From positions 1-30,035 of the forward strand of contig CANNUR010000007.1 in assembly GCA_947523045.1 (NCBI GenBank): DNA of 30,035 bases. Reading direction: 5' to 3'. Positions 1-7,543 of this stretch are shown here, piece after piece; the first letter of the stretch is position 1, and each line of letters opens with the position of its first letter. The DNA comes from an uncultured Prosthecobacter sp. Its GTDB lineage: Bacteria > Verrucomicrobiota > Verrucomicrobiia > Verrucomicrobiales > Verrucomicrobiaceae. A program made the translations under genes and the position numbers. The notes under the pieces are model-generated. The model searched no databases. It was given only the letters and a program-made list of their open reading frames with translations, and was not told the DNA's origin.

Positions 1-362
1 GCCGCCACCTGGTGCTCGGCGGCCTGCTCAGCGGCTTCTTTGGCGGTCTCTCCGGCCACCAGGGCGCCCTGCGCAGCGCCTTCCTGCTGCGCGCCGGCCT
101 GAGCAAGGAGGCCTTCATCGGCACCAACGCCGTCGTCTCCTCGGCCATCGATGTCGCCCGCCTCGCCCCGTACGGCAGCCTGCTCACCCTGGCCGACCTG
201 CAGGCCAACGCCGGCACCCTGTCGGCCGCGCTCGCCGCCAGTTTCGCCGGTGTCTTCCTCGGCCAATACCTGCTGCGCAAAACCACCCTGGCCGCCGTGC
301 AACGCCTGGTGGCGATCGTGCTCATCCTCATGGCCCTCGGCCTCATGACCGGTCTGGTCTGA
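1..362 (+). CDS. TauE/SafE-family membrane permease, C-terminal part
   Basis: The reading frame is open from the left edge of the window and ends at TGA 360-362, so only about the last 119 residues are present and the true start lies outside. What remains is hydrophobic. It begins with a glycine-rich LGGLLSGFFGGLSGHQGALR stretch, typical of the second repeat of TauE/SafE (sulfite exporter/UPF0721) permeases, and continues with two further membrane segments (around AALAASFAGVFLGQYLL and LVAIVLILMALGLMTGLV) before ending abruptly at the last helix, as the family does. The family moves small anions such as sulfite or sulfoacetate across the inner membrane. The substrate cannot be told here. The gene converges on the NHL-propeller gene and shares a hairpin with it. 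Confidence 0.75.
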   Translation, partial: RHLVLGGLLSGFFGGLSGHQGALRSAFLLRAGLSKEAFIGTNAVVSSAIDVARLAPYGSLLTLADLQANAGTLSAALAASFAGVFLGQYLLRKTTLAAVQRLVAIVLILMALGLMTGLV

Positions 363-386
363 GCGGCTGACCGGCCGGCCTGCTCA
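360..386. terminator. Bidirectional hairpin between convergent stop codons
   Basis: TGAGC (360-364) pairs with GCTCA (382-386), and GGC (365-367) pairs with GCC (378-380) across a one-base bulge at 381. The stop codon of the TauE/SafE gene (360-362) and the reverse-strand stop of the NHL gene (384-386) form the base of the stem. There is no T-run, so if it terminates transcription it is not a classical intrinsic terminator. Confidence 0.4.
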
Positions 387-1475
387 CACCCGCTCGAGCT
401 TGATCGGGTAGGTCTGGAAGGCGTTCCACTGGCAGACGATCAAATCGCCGTTGTCGAGCACGCAGACGTCGTGCCCGTGATCGAAGACGCGCTCGGCCTG
501 CTGCAGCGGTTGCAGTTTGCCGTCTTCATACACCGGGGCCGTGCCGCCGGGGGCGCTGACCACGCGGTTGTCGGCACCGAGCACGACCGTGAAACCCGAG
601 GGATTCTGCGGCAGCTTGTTGATCTCGGGGGTCTTCGACCAGCAGACGCCGGCATAGAGTTCCTGACCGGCGATCACGGGTCGGCAGACCATGGCGCCGG
701 GCACCGGGATCGTTTCCAGATACTTGCCGTCGAGGCTGAAGCGACGGAAGCAGTTGTCGGCACGCGAGGTGACCAGCACCGTGGGTTCGCCGGCGCGGGT
801 GTCGATGGCGATGCCATGAGCGTTGTTGAGTCGCTGCTCGGCCGGCACACCGTCCTTGCCGCCGAAACGCTGGAGGAACTTGCCACGCGCATCGTAGCGC
901 AGGACGAACTGGGAACCGTAGCCGTCGACCACGTAGATGTCGCCGTTCGGCGCAACCGCGGTTTCGGTGGGATTGAAGGTCATGTCGGGCTCGTAGGCGC
1001 CGACGCTCATCGGGTGACTGATCGAAAAAAGCTCGCGACCGGCGAGGTCGATCTTGGTGATGCGACCGGTCTGACGGTAGCCGCCGCTGCCCGACTTCCA
1101 CAGACCGCTGTCGGTGACAAACAAAAACTCCTCGCCATTTTCCTCGGCCAGGGTCAGGCCGTGACCGCCGGGCCAGACCGACCCCCAGGAATCGACGATG
1201 GTGCCGTCGGGCTGGAACACGAGCATCTGATTGTCCCAGTGGTCGCCGATCATGAACAGGCGACCATCCTTCACCTGCACCATCTCATGGCAGTTGAGGA
1301 TGGGGTGATGTCGCCCCTGCCCCGGCGCCACCCAGTCCTTGACGACCTTGTAGCGGAAGTCGCCATGGCCAATGACCACGTCCTTCTTCGGGTCCGGCGC
1401 GGCGCGCAGCGACTGGGTCCAGGTGGCGGCGGCGGCCGTGCCGAGGCCGGCGAGGAAGTGGCGACGGGTCTTCAT
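384..1475 (-). CDS. Tat-exported NHL-repeat six-bladed beta-propeller protein
   Basis: 363 residues. The N-terminus carries a twin-arginine signal (TRRHFLAG at residues 3-10, then an alanine-rich core ending near LRAA at 23-26), so the protein should be exported folded by the Tat system. The rest consists of repeated NHL-type blades (HEMVQVKDGRLFMIGD, TAVAPNGDIYVVDGYGSQF, NAHGIAIDTRAGEP, HGHDVCVLDNGDLIV), like the lyase-type propellers related to peptidylglycine alpha-amidating enzymes. No enzyme activity can be assigned; PVC bacteria carry many such secreted propellers. It starts 33 bp after the MFS carrier gene on the same strand and is probably co-transcribed, which suggests a role in taking up or processing that carrier's substrate (inference). 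The ATG at 1475 places the Tat motif at the extreme N-terminus. No Shine-Dalgarno sequence is seen. Confidence 0.8.
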   Translation of the reverse strand: MKTRRHFLAGLGTAAAATWTQSLRAAPDPKKDVVIGHGDFRYKVVKDWVAPGQGRHHPILNCHEMVQVKDGRLFMIGDHWDNQMLVFQPDGTIVDSWGSVWPGGHGLTLAEENGEEFLFVTDSGLWKSGSGGYRQTGRITKIDLAGRELFSISHPMSVGAYEPDMTFNPTETAVAPNGDIYVVDGYGSQFVLRYDARGKFLQRFGGKDGVPAEQRLNNAHGIAIDTRAGEPTVLVTSRADNCFRRFSLDGKYLETIPVPGAMVCRPVIAGQELYAGVCWSKTPEINKLPQNPSGFTVVLGADNRVVSAPGGTAPVYEDGKLQPLQQAERVFDHGHDVCVLDNGDLIVCQWNAFQTYPIKLERV

Positions 1476-1508
1476 GACTGGGAAATGCAGGTTCGGCGGC
1501 GTTGCCGG

Positions 1509-2750
1509 TCAGTGCGACACCTCTTCCGGCGGCGCGAGCTGCTTGGGCGGGTAGAAGGCGAACAGCAGCAGCACGGCGGCAGCGAGGGAGAGGCCGGTCG
1601 GCCAGAGGAAGAGTTCCTTGTAGTTCACCGCGCCGTCGGCGCTGGTCAGGCTGCCCTGCAGCGGGATGAAGAACCACTTGGCGGCGAGGTCGCCCAGGCC
1701 GAGCACGAGCAGGTTGAACAGGCCCTGGGCGCTGGAGCGCACGTCCTTCGGGAAGGCGGCATCAATGAAGATGTAGAGGGTGGCGAAGAAGAAGGCGTAG
1801 CAGATGCCGTGCAGGACCTGGACGAGGATGATCATCGTCTGGTTCTGTGGCATGAAGGCGAAGACCGCGAAGCGGGCGGCATGGCCGAGGATGCCGAGGA
1901 TCATGGTGGTCTTCCAACCCATCTTCGACAGGAACCAGCCGAGCACGGCCATGGTGAGGATTTCGGCGATCTGGCCGATGCTCATCACCGGCATGATCCA
2001 TTCCGGCGCGATGCCGACGACCTTGCTGCCGAGGAACCCGCCAGCCATGAGGAAGTAACCGTTGTGAATGGTGGAATCGATGAAGGTGACGATGAAGAGC
2101 ACCAGCAGGAAGGGTTTCTTCAGGAACTTCGCCGCCTTCAGCCAGGCAAAACCGCCCTCGCCCTTGGCGGCCGGTCGGGCCGGGGTGTGCGGCAGGCTGA
2201 GGCTGAACACGGCGAGCACCAGCGAGGCGACACCGGAGATGACGAAGATGAAGCGGCTGGCGTCGACGGCCTCGGCACCGCTTTTGCCCTGCAAGACGAA
2301 ATACAGCGGCCAGGCGGCGAGGATCCAGCCGATGGTGCCGCCCATGCGCACCAGACCGAATTCCTTCTGCGCGTCCTTGAGGTGAGTGAAGGCGATCGAG
2401 TTCGACACCGAGATCGTCGGCACGTACAGCAGCGAGTGGATCAGCATCAGGCTGAAGAAGGTGGCGAAGTCCTTCGCCCAGAACATGCCGAGGATGGCGA
2501 GACCGCCAACGAGGTGGCTGAAGGCCATGAACTTCTCCGCGGCAAAGTGGCGGTCGGCAAACTGGTTGCTGAAGAAGATGCCGAGCACCGAGGCGATGGC
2601 GAAGGCGCTGCCCACCCAGGTGATCTGCAGGTCGGTGAAGTTGAGGCCGTCCTTGCCCATGTACCCCCAGATCAGCGGCAGCCAGGCCCCCCAGATGAAG
2701 AACTCCAGGACCATCATGATGAACAGCTTCTTGGCAGCGGGCGATTTCAT
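1509..2750 (-). CDS. MFS carrier of the nucleoside:H+ symporter type
   Basis: 413 residues from ATG 2750; an in-frame TTG at 2789 would add 13 residues that look non-coding. About twelve hydrophobic segments cover the whole length. The start (LFIMMVLEFFIWGAWLPLIW), the VGSAFAIASVLGIFFSNQFADR loop with its conserved DR, and RMGGTIGWILAAWPLYF match the nucleoside:H+ symporter (NHS, NupG/XapB-like) group of the major facilitator superfamily. Such proteins are common in PVC genomes, often beside sugar or secreted-enzyme genes, so a nucleoside is only one possible substrate. It is the first gene of a two-gene unit with the NHL propeller (33 bp gap). It lies 103 bp downstream of mogA, with a hairpin between them. 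Confidence 0.85.
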   Translation of the reverse strand: MKSPAAKKLFIMMVLEFFIWGAWLPLIWGYMGKDGLNFTDLQITWVGSAFAIASVLGIFFSNQFADRHFAAEKFMAFSHLVGGLAILGMFWAKDFATFFSLMLIHSLLYVPTISVSNSIAFTHLKDAQKEFGLVRMGGTIGWILAAWPLYFVLQGKSGAEAVDASRFIFVISGVASLVLAVFSLSLPHTPARPAAKGEGGFAWLKAAKFLKKPFLLVLFIVTFIDSTIHNGYFLMAGGFLGSKVVGIAPEWIMPVMSIGQIAEILTMAVLGWFLSKMGWKTTMILGILGHAARFAVFAFMPQNQTMIILVQVLHGICYAFFFATLYIFIDAAFPKDVRSSAQGLFNLLVLGLGDLAAKWFFIPLQGSLTSADGAVNYKELFLWPTGLSLAAAVLLLFAFYPPKQLAPPEEVSH

Positions 2751-2813
2751 AAAGTGCGCGAGCTTAGAAAGCCGGCCGCGGGATGGCAAGGCGGGAAATC
2801 AACCGACACACAA

Positions 2814-2828
2814 CCCGGTTTTTCCGGG
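2814..2828 (-). terminator. Hairpin downstream of mogA
   Basis: CCCGG, TTTTT, CCGGG on the plus strand forms a perfect five-base-pair stem. Read on the minus strand it lies about 25 bases after the mogA stop and is followed by TTGTGTGT, a weak T-rich tail. It could end the pyrH-mogA transcript before the MFS gene. The stem is short, so this is tentative. Confidence 0.35.
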
Positions 2829-2853
2829 AAAGAAAAACGCCGGTCGCGCGGGG

Positions 2854-3336
2854 TCAGCAACTCGTCGGCACCCGCTGCGCCAGTTTCACGGCATGCGGGA
2901 TGGCACCCTCGACATGGCCGAGGCATTCCACCGCCCCGGCCGGCTTGCCGGGCAGGGCGACGACCAAACTGCGACCAACCACCGCGGCGAGGCCGCGACT
3001 GAGAATGGCGTTGGGCGTGGCGGCCAGCGAACGCATGCGCATCGCCTCGCCAAAGCCGGGCACCTCCACCCGCATCAGGCCGCGCACGGCCTCGGGGGTG
3101 ACATCGCGCTCGGCGATGCCGGTGCCGCCGGTGGTGAGGATCAGGCCGCAGCCCTGGGCTTCAAAGGAACGAATGGCCTGCTGGATGCGCTCCAGGTCGT
3201 CGGGCACCACCGCCTCGGCCGCCACCTGCCAGCCGCGCTGGAGCGAGGCCTCGCGCAGGGCGGGACCGCCGAGGTCGTCGTACTCGCCGCGACTGGCGCG
3301 GTCGGAGACGGTGATGATGCCGACAGTCAGGCTCAC
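2854..3336 (-). CDS. mogA: Molybdopterin adenylyltransferase MogA
   Basis: 160 residues, the usual MogA length. MogA activates molybdopterin with ATP to give adenylyl-molybdopterin, the step before molybdate insertion, in the cytoplasm. Family signatures are visible: SDRASRGEYDDLGGP (11-25), the TTGGTG loop (68-73) followed by RDVTPEAV (78-84), PGFGEAMR (93-100) and LPGKPAGA (128-135). The RDVTPEAV stretch favours MogA over the shorter MoaB relatives, although the two are close. Translation appears to start at a GTG (3336), as no ATG fits. It follows pyrH by 14 bp on the same strand and is very likely co-transcribed. No other molybdenum-cofactor gene is in the window. Confidence 0.88.
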   Translation of the reverse strand: MSLTVGIITVSDRASRGEYDDLGGPALREASLQRGWQVAAEAVVPDDLERIQQAIRSFEAQGCGLILTTGGTGIAERDVTPEAVRGLMRVEVPGFGEAMRMRSLAATPNAILSRGLAAVVGRSLVVALPGKPAGAVECLGHVEGAIPHAVKLAQRVPTSC

Positions 3337-3350
3337 GGGGAAAAACGGAT

Positions 3351-4094
3351 TCAGGCGGCGCCAGCGGCGCTGACCAGGGTGCCGAGCGTTTCACCGGTGA
3401 GGGCGCGGCGGATGTTGCCGGGCTCGTTCATGCTGAAGACGACGATCGGCATGTTGTTTTCCATGCACAGCGAGAAGGCGGTGGCGTCCATCACCTTGAG
3501 CTGGCGGGTCAGACACTCGTGGAAGCTGATGCGGTCAAAGCGCACCGCCGCCGGATTTTTCGCCGGGTCGCTGTCGTAGATGCCGTCGACCTTGGTCGCC
3601 TTGAACACGCAGTCGGCGCCGATCTCCGAGGCGCGCAGGGCGGCGGTGGTGTCGGTCGAAAAGAACGGATTGCCGGTGCCGGCAGCGAAGATGACGACGC
3701 GGCCAAGCTCCAGGTGGCGGGTGGCGACACGGCGGATGAAGGGCTCGGCGACGTTCTTCATTTCGATGGCGCTCTGCACCCGGGTCGGCACGTCCATCGC
3801 CTCGAGCATCGACTGCACGGCGAGCGAGTTCATCACGGTCGCCAGCATGCCCATGTAATCGGCGGTGGCGCGCTCCATGCCCTTGTTGCTGGCGCTGACA
3901 CCGCGCCAGAAATTGCCGCCACCGACGACCAGGGCGATCTCCAGCCCGGTCTGGTGGGCCGCCTTGATCTGAGCGGCGATGTCCTCGACGATGGGCGGCG
4001 AAATGTTGTCGGTGCTGCCGGGCTCCCGCAGGGCCTCGCCACTGAGCTTGAGGAGAACGCGACGAAATTTGCGGGTACCGGAGGATTCGAACAT
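3351..4094 (-). CDS. pyrH: Uridylate kinase (UMP kinase) PyrH
   Basis: 247 residues from ATG 4094, the typical size for bacterial UMP kinase, which phosphorylates UMP to UDP with ATP in pyrimidine nucleotide synthesis. The amino-acid-kinase fold is clear: KLSGEAL (16-22), VVGGGNFWRG (56-65), MERATADYMGMLATVMN (73-89), then GTGNPFFSTDTTAALRA and KVDGIYDSDP in the nucleotide-binding half. In-frame ATGs at 4115 and 4142 would add a cysteine- and histidine-rich leader that relatives do not have; the family normally begins about ten residues before KLSGEAL. mogA follows after 14 bp. PyrH often neighbours tsf/frr; here those are absent and lpxA is divergent. Confidence 0.93.
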   Translation of the reverse strand: MFESSGTRKFRRVLLKLSGEALREPGSTDNISPPIVEDIAAQIKAAHQTGLEIALVVGGGNFWRGVSASNKGMERATADYMGMLATVMNSLAVQSMLEAMDVPTRVQSAIEMKNVAEPFIRRVATRHLELGRVVIFAAGTGNPFFSTDTTAALRASEIGADCVFKATKVDGIYDSDPAKNPAAVRFDRISFHECLTRQLKVMDATAFSLCMENNMPIVVFSMNEPGNIRRALTGETLGTLVSAAGAA

Positions 4095-4125
4095 CGGAGT
4101 CTGGATTTGGCACATGAAACAGGAA

Positions 4126-4149
4126 TGGCAAGGCGCTGCCAAGATTTTT
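4126..4149 (+). terminator. Hairpin plus T-run in the pyrH/lpxA divergent region
   Basis: TGGCA (4126-4130) pairs with TGCCA (4137-4141) around a six-base loop and is followed by five T at 4145-4149. On the plus strand this resembles a weak intrinsic terminator facing lpxA, where no sense transcript is expected. On the minus strand it would fold in the pyrH leader. Confidence 0.25.
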
Positions 4150-4213
4150 CCGCATCGCGGCCGCCGCCGTTCCGTCTTGAACCCGGCGCGATTCTGCGGA
4201 GGATGGCGGCCCG

Positions 4214-5008
4214 ATGATCCATCCCACGGCCCTGATCCACCCCTCCGCGCAGCTCGGCAGCGACGTCGAGGTCGGCCCCTACGCGATCATCGACGGCCCG
4301 GCGGAGATCGGCGACGGCTGCCGGATCGAGGCCCATGCCCAGCTCGTCGGCAGGGTCCGGCTCGGCACCGGCTGCCAGATCGGCCGCGGCGCCATCCTCG
4401 GCACGCCCCCCCAGGACCTCGGCTTTGACCCGGCCATCGACAGCTCCGTCTGGCTCGGCGACCGCAACGTGCTGCGCGAGCACGTCACCATCCACCGCGG
4501 CAGCAAACCCGGCTCGGCCACCCGGCTGGGCGACGGCAATTTCCTCATGGTCGGCGCGCACCTGGCCCACGACGTCGTGCTCGGCGACGCCAACATCCTC
4601 GCCAACGCCTGCCTGCTGGCCGGGCATGTGCAGGTCGGCAACCGCAGCTTCATCGGCGGCGGCGCCGTGTTTCACCAGTTCCTGCGCATCGGCGATTCCT
4701 GCGTCATTCAAGGCAACGGCAGCTTTGGCAAGGACATCCCGCACTTCTGCGCTGCCATGCGCACCAACCGGATCACCGGCCTGAACGTCGTTGGCCTGCG
4801 TCGCCAGGGTTTCGGCAGCGCCGAGCGCGCCGCCATCAAGCAGATGTTCCGCCTGCTGTTTTGCTCGGGCAAAAATCTCGGGCAGGCGGTGGCCGCCGCC
4901 CGCGCCGGCGAGTGGTCCGGTCCCGCCCTGCGCCTGCTGGAGTTCGTCGAAACCCCCAGCCGCCGCGGCATCTGCCCCTGGCGGGGCGGCCAGAGCGACG
5001 AGGAATGA
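4214..5008 (+). CDS. lpxA: UDP-N-acetylglucosamine acyltransferase LpxA
   Basis: 264 residues, the family length. LpxA transfers a 3-hydroxyacyl chain from acyl carrier protein to UDP-GlcNAc, the first step of lipid A synthesis, so the host makes LPS. The protein is built of hexapeptide repeats that form a left-handed beta-helix (for example IGDGCR, LGDGNF, LGDANI, VGNRSF). Diagnostic stretches include PPQDLGF (65-71), VTIHRGS (91-97) and GAHLAHD (114-120), whose second His (119) corresponds to the catalytic His125 of E. coli. The C-terminal helical part (GLRRQGFGSAERAAIKQMF) is intact. GGAGG at 4198-4202 is an unusually clear, slightly distant ribosome-binding site. In many bacteria lpxA sits with lpxD, fabZ and lpxB; here it precedes lptD. 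Confidence 0.95.
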   Translation: MIHPTALIHPSAQLGSDVEVGPYAIIDGPAEIGDGCRIEAHAQLVGRVRLGTGCQIGRGAILGTPPQDLGFDPAIDSSVWLGDRNVLREHVTIHRGSKPGSATRLGDGNFLMVGAHLAHDVVLGDANILANACLLAGHVQVGNRSFIGGGAVFHQFLRIGDSCVIQGNGSFGKDIPHFCAAMRTNRITGLNVVGLRRQGFGSAERAAIKQMFRLLFCSGKNLGQAVAAARAGEWSGPALRLLEFVETPSRRGICPWRGGQSDEE

Positions 5009-5055
5009 CCCCGCAGAGTCCCCTCCGCCCAGGCCGATTTTCCCCCCTCTTTTTC

Positions 5056-5084
5056 TTGTCACCCGCGGGCGCTTGGCCTATTGG
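5056..5084 (+). promoter_or_regulatory. Possible sigma-70-type promoter for lptD
   Basis: TTGTCA at 5056-5061 (five of six to TTGACA) is followed after 17 bp by TATTGG at 5079-5084 (three of six to TATAAT), about 70 bp before the lptD start in the 144-bp gap after lpxA. The -10 match is weak. Confidence 0.28.
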
Positions 5085-5152
5085 ATGAGCTGTTTTGAGG
5101 CGCTCCGGACGCCCGTCGCCCGGCCGTCGCAACCCATCTCTCTCCCGGCATC

Positions 5153-7495
5153 ATGACTTTCCCACGACTCCGCGTCGCGCTGGCGCTGGCCGCCTGCTTT
5201 CTGGCGGCGCACGCGCACGGCCAGTCCTTTTTCGACTCGCTGACGAGCAACCTCAACATTGAGGGCCTGGAAACCACCTACGATCCGGAGACCGGTCTCG
5301 CCACCGCCAAGGGCGAGGTGGTGGTCAGCTACGAGGGCGTGGAAATCCGCAGCGGCAGCGCCAGCTACAATGCCAGCACCGGCGAGGTCGTCGCCCGCGA
5401 CGGCGTGGTGATCTGGAAGGACGGCGTCATCTACCGCGGCGAAAACATCCTGTACAACGTCAACAGTGGCGAACTCACCGGCGACGCCGTGCGCAGTTCG
5501 ATGCCGACCGAGACCGGCACCTTCTTCTACCAAACCGAGAAATTTGAGACGGCCACCAAGTTCATCGAACGCATCGAGGGCGGTGAAACCACCTTCACCA
5601 CCCACGACCTGGCCAACCCGAACTACCGCCTGCGCGCGCGCAGCCTGACGATCTACCCCGAGGACCGCATCGTCATGCGCGGCGTCACCGTGCTCGCCGG
5701 CGACACCCCGATCTTCTACCTGCCCTACCTGTCGCAGCCCCTCACCGAGGAGGTCGGTTACCGCGTCACCCCCGGTTACCAAAGCCGCTGGGGCGCCTTC
5801 CTGCTCAACCAGTATGGCATGCTGCATGGCGACCACACCCTCGCCAAGTACCGCCTCGACCTGCGCTCCAACCGCGGCGTCGGCGTCGGCGCCGATTTCC
5901 TGTCGCTGCGCCACCGCGAGAACAGCGACAACTTCGGCACGCTCAAGCTCTACTACCTGAACGATTCCGATCCGCAGAAAAACCGCACCGGCGTGCCGCG
6001 CGGCCCGGTCAGTGAGGACCGCTACCGCATCAACTTCCAGCACCGCATCTACCTGCCCGGCCCGCAAAAGAGCACCTGGTACCTGGACTTCGATATCAAC
6101 AAGCTGAGCGACGCCCATTTCTACGAGGACTTCTTCTTCAACGACTTCCGCCAGACGCCGGAGCCGGAAAACCAAGTCTCGCTGGTGCACACCGACAACT
6201 CCTACGTCGCCACCCTGATGACGCGGTTCCAGGCCAACGACTTCTACACCGTCGGCACCAAACTGCCTGAACTCGCCATCGATTTCATCCGCCGGCCGCT
6301 CTGGAACACCGGTCTCTACCACCAGGGCGCCTTCAGCGCGGGCATCCTCAAGGATGAACTCGGCGACGAGGACGAGCGTTTCCTCAGCGATGAACTGCGC
6401 CGCGTGCAGTTGCTTGGCGGCGACACCCGCTTCCTGCGCGCCCGCATCGACGGCGCCGGCTTCAACCGCGTTCATACCTACCACGAGCTGCTCTACCCGA
6501 AGACCCTGTTCGGCTGGCTCAACCTGGTGCCGCGCCTCGGTGGCGGCTTCAGCCACTACGCCGGCATCGACGGCAGCCCGAGCGACCTCGACAACGTCAC
6601 CCGCCCGATCTTCCACGCCGGCTTGGACGCCTCGTTCAAGCTCGTTAAATCCTGGCCCGACTTCCAGAAGCCCGAGTGGGGTCTCGATGGCATGCGCCAT
6701 GTCGTTCAGCCCTACCTCAACCTCTCCTACCTCGACTCCTCGCAGCCGAAGAATTTCCCGTCGATCGACCGCCTGTCGCCGACGACCCGCCCGCGCTCGA
6801 TCGACGTGCCGATGTTCACCGCCGTCGACGACCTGCGCTCGTGGAACATCGCCCGCGTCGGCATGCGCAACCTGCTGCAGACCCGCCGCGACTACACCAA
6901 TGAGGCACGCGGCGTCTTCACCTCGGCCACCACCGAGCCGACCCAAACCTTCGCCTGGGCCGGGCTCAACACCTACGTCGACTTCTTCGCCCGCGACCCC
7001 GAGTTCGACCGCGACATCTCCAACCTGTACAACGAACTGTTCTTCCGGCCGGTGCCCTGGGTGAACTTCTGGATGGACATGCAGCTGCCCATCCTTGGCG
7101 ACACCGGCAGCTTCACCGAACTCAACCAGGGCATCACCTTCATGCCCGCCAAGTCGGTGCAGCTCACTCTTGGCCACCAGTACGTCAACGAGAACCCCTA
7201 CTTCCGCGATTCCAACCTCATTTTCACCCGTCTCTATACCCGGGTGACCGACACCTGGGGCTTCGCCATGAACCAGATCTTCGAAATGGATGACGGCACC
7301 ATGGAGTTCCAGAGCTACAGCCTCACCCGCGACCTGACGAGCTGGATGGTCTCGGTCGGCGGCATGGTCCGCGACAACCGCCGCGGCCTGAACGAATACG
7401 GCCTGCTGCTCTCGCTCACCCTCAAGGATTTCCCGCAGGTGAACCTGCCGCTCGACATCGACCCGAACCCCTCCGGCCGCGGCGGCAGCCAGTGA
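5153..7495 (+). CDS. lptD: LPS-assembly protein LptD (OstA/Imp)
   Basis: 780 residues, close to the usual size. LptD forms, with the lipoprotein LptE, the outer-membrane pore that inserts LPS into the outer leaflet. Residues 1-23 are a signal peptide ending near AHAHG. An OstA/LptA-like beta-jellyroll follows (GLATAKGEVVVSYEGVEIRS, ASTGEVVARDGVVIWKDG), then RIVMRGVTVLAGDTPIFYLP, which marks the join to the barrel. The large C-terminal part has the alternating aromatic strands of a barrel (YRLDLRSNRGVGVGADF, LTLGHQYVNENPYF) and ends with SLTLKDFPQVNLP. The mature protein has no cysteine, so the interdomain disulfides known from E. coli LptD cannot form. It lies 144 bp after lpxA, another LPS gene, and 48 bp before the NAD gene. 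No Shine-Dalgarno sequence precedes ATG 5153. Confidence 0.92.
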   Translation: MTFPRLRVALALAACFLAAHAHGQSFFDSLTSNLNIEGLETTYDPETGLATAKGEVVVSYEGVEIRSGSASYNASTGEVVARDGVVIWKDGVIYRGENILYNVNSGELTGDAVRSSMPTETGTFFYQTEKFETATKFIERIEGGETTFTTHDLANPNYRLRARSLTIYPEDRIVMRGVTVLAGDTPIFYLPYLSQPLTEEVGYRVTPGYQSRWGAFLLNQYGMLHGDHTLAKYRLDLRSNRGVGVGADFLSLRHRENSDNFGTLKLYYLNDSDPQKNRTGVPRGPVSEDRYRINFQHRIYLPGPQKSTWYLDFDINKLSDAHFYEDFFFNDFRQTPEPENQVSLVHTDNSYVATLMTRFQANDFYTVGTKLPELAIDFIRRPLWNTGLYHQGAFSAGILKDELGDEDERFLSDELRRVQLLGGDTRFLRARIDGAGFNRVHTYHELLYPKTLFGWLNLVPRLGGGFSHYAGIDGSPSDLDNVTRPIFHAGLDASFKLVKSWPDFQKPEWGLDGMRHVVQPYLNLSYLDSSQPKNFPSIDRLSPTTRPRSIDVPMFTAVDDLRSWNIARVGMRNLLQTRRDYTNEARGVFTSATTEPTQTFAWAGLNTYVDFFARDPEFDRDISNLYNELFFRPVPWVNFWMDMQLPILGDTGSFTELNQGITFMPAKSVQLTLGHQYVNENPYFRDSNLIFTRLYTRVTDTWGFAMNQIFEMDDGTMEFQSYSLTRDLTSWMVSVGGMVRDNRRGLNEYGLLLSLTLKDFPQVNLPLDIDPNPSGRGGSQ

Positions 7496-7543
7496 GGCCG
7501 CCCTGCGCGCCGGCCTGAGCGCCACCTGCCCGGACCGATCCCC

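Noticed and set aside
471..3002. An 843-codon plus-strand open frame opposite the NHL and MFS genes
   Set aside because: His/Gln/Glu/Gly-rich antisense shadow without any domain or start signal.
3833..5062. A 409-codon minus-strand frame opposite lpxA
   Set aside because: Antisense shadow of lpxA that also runs into pyrH in a different frame.
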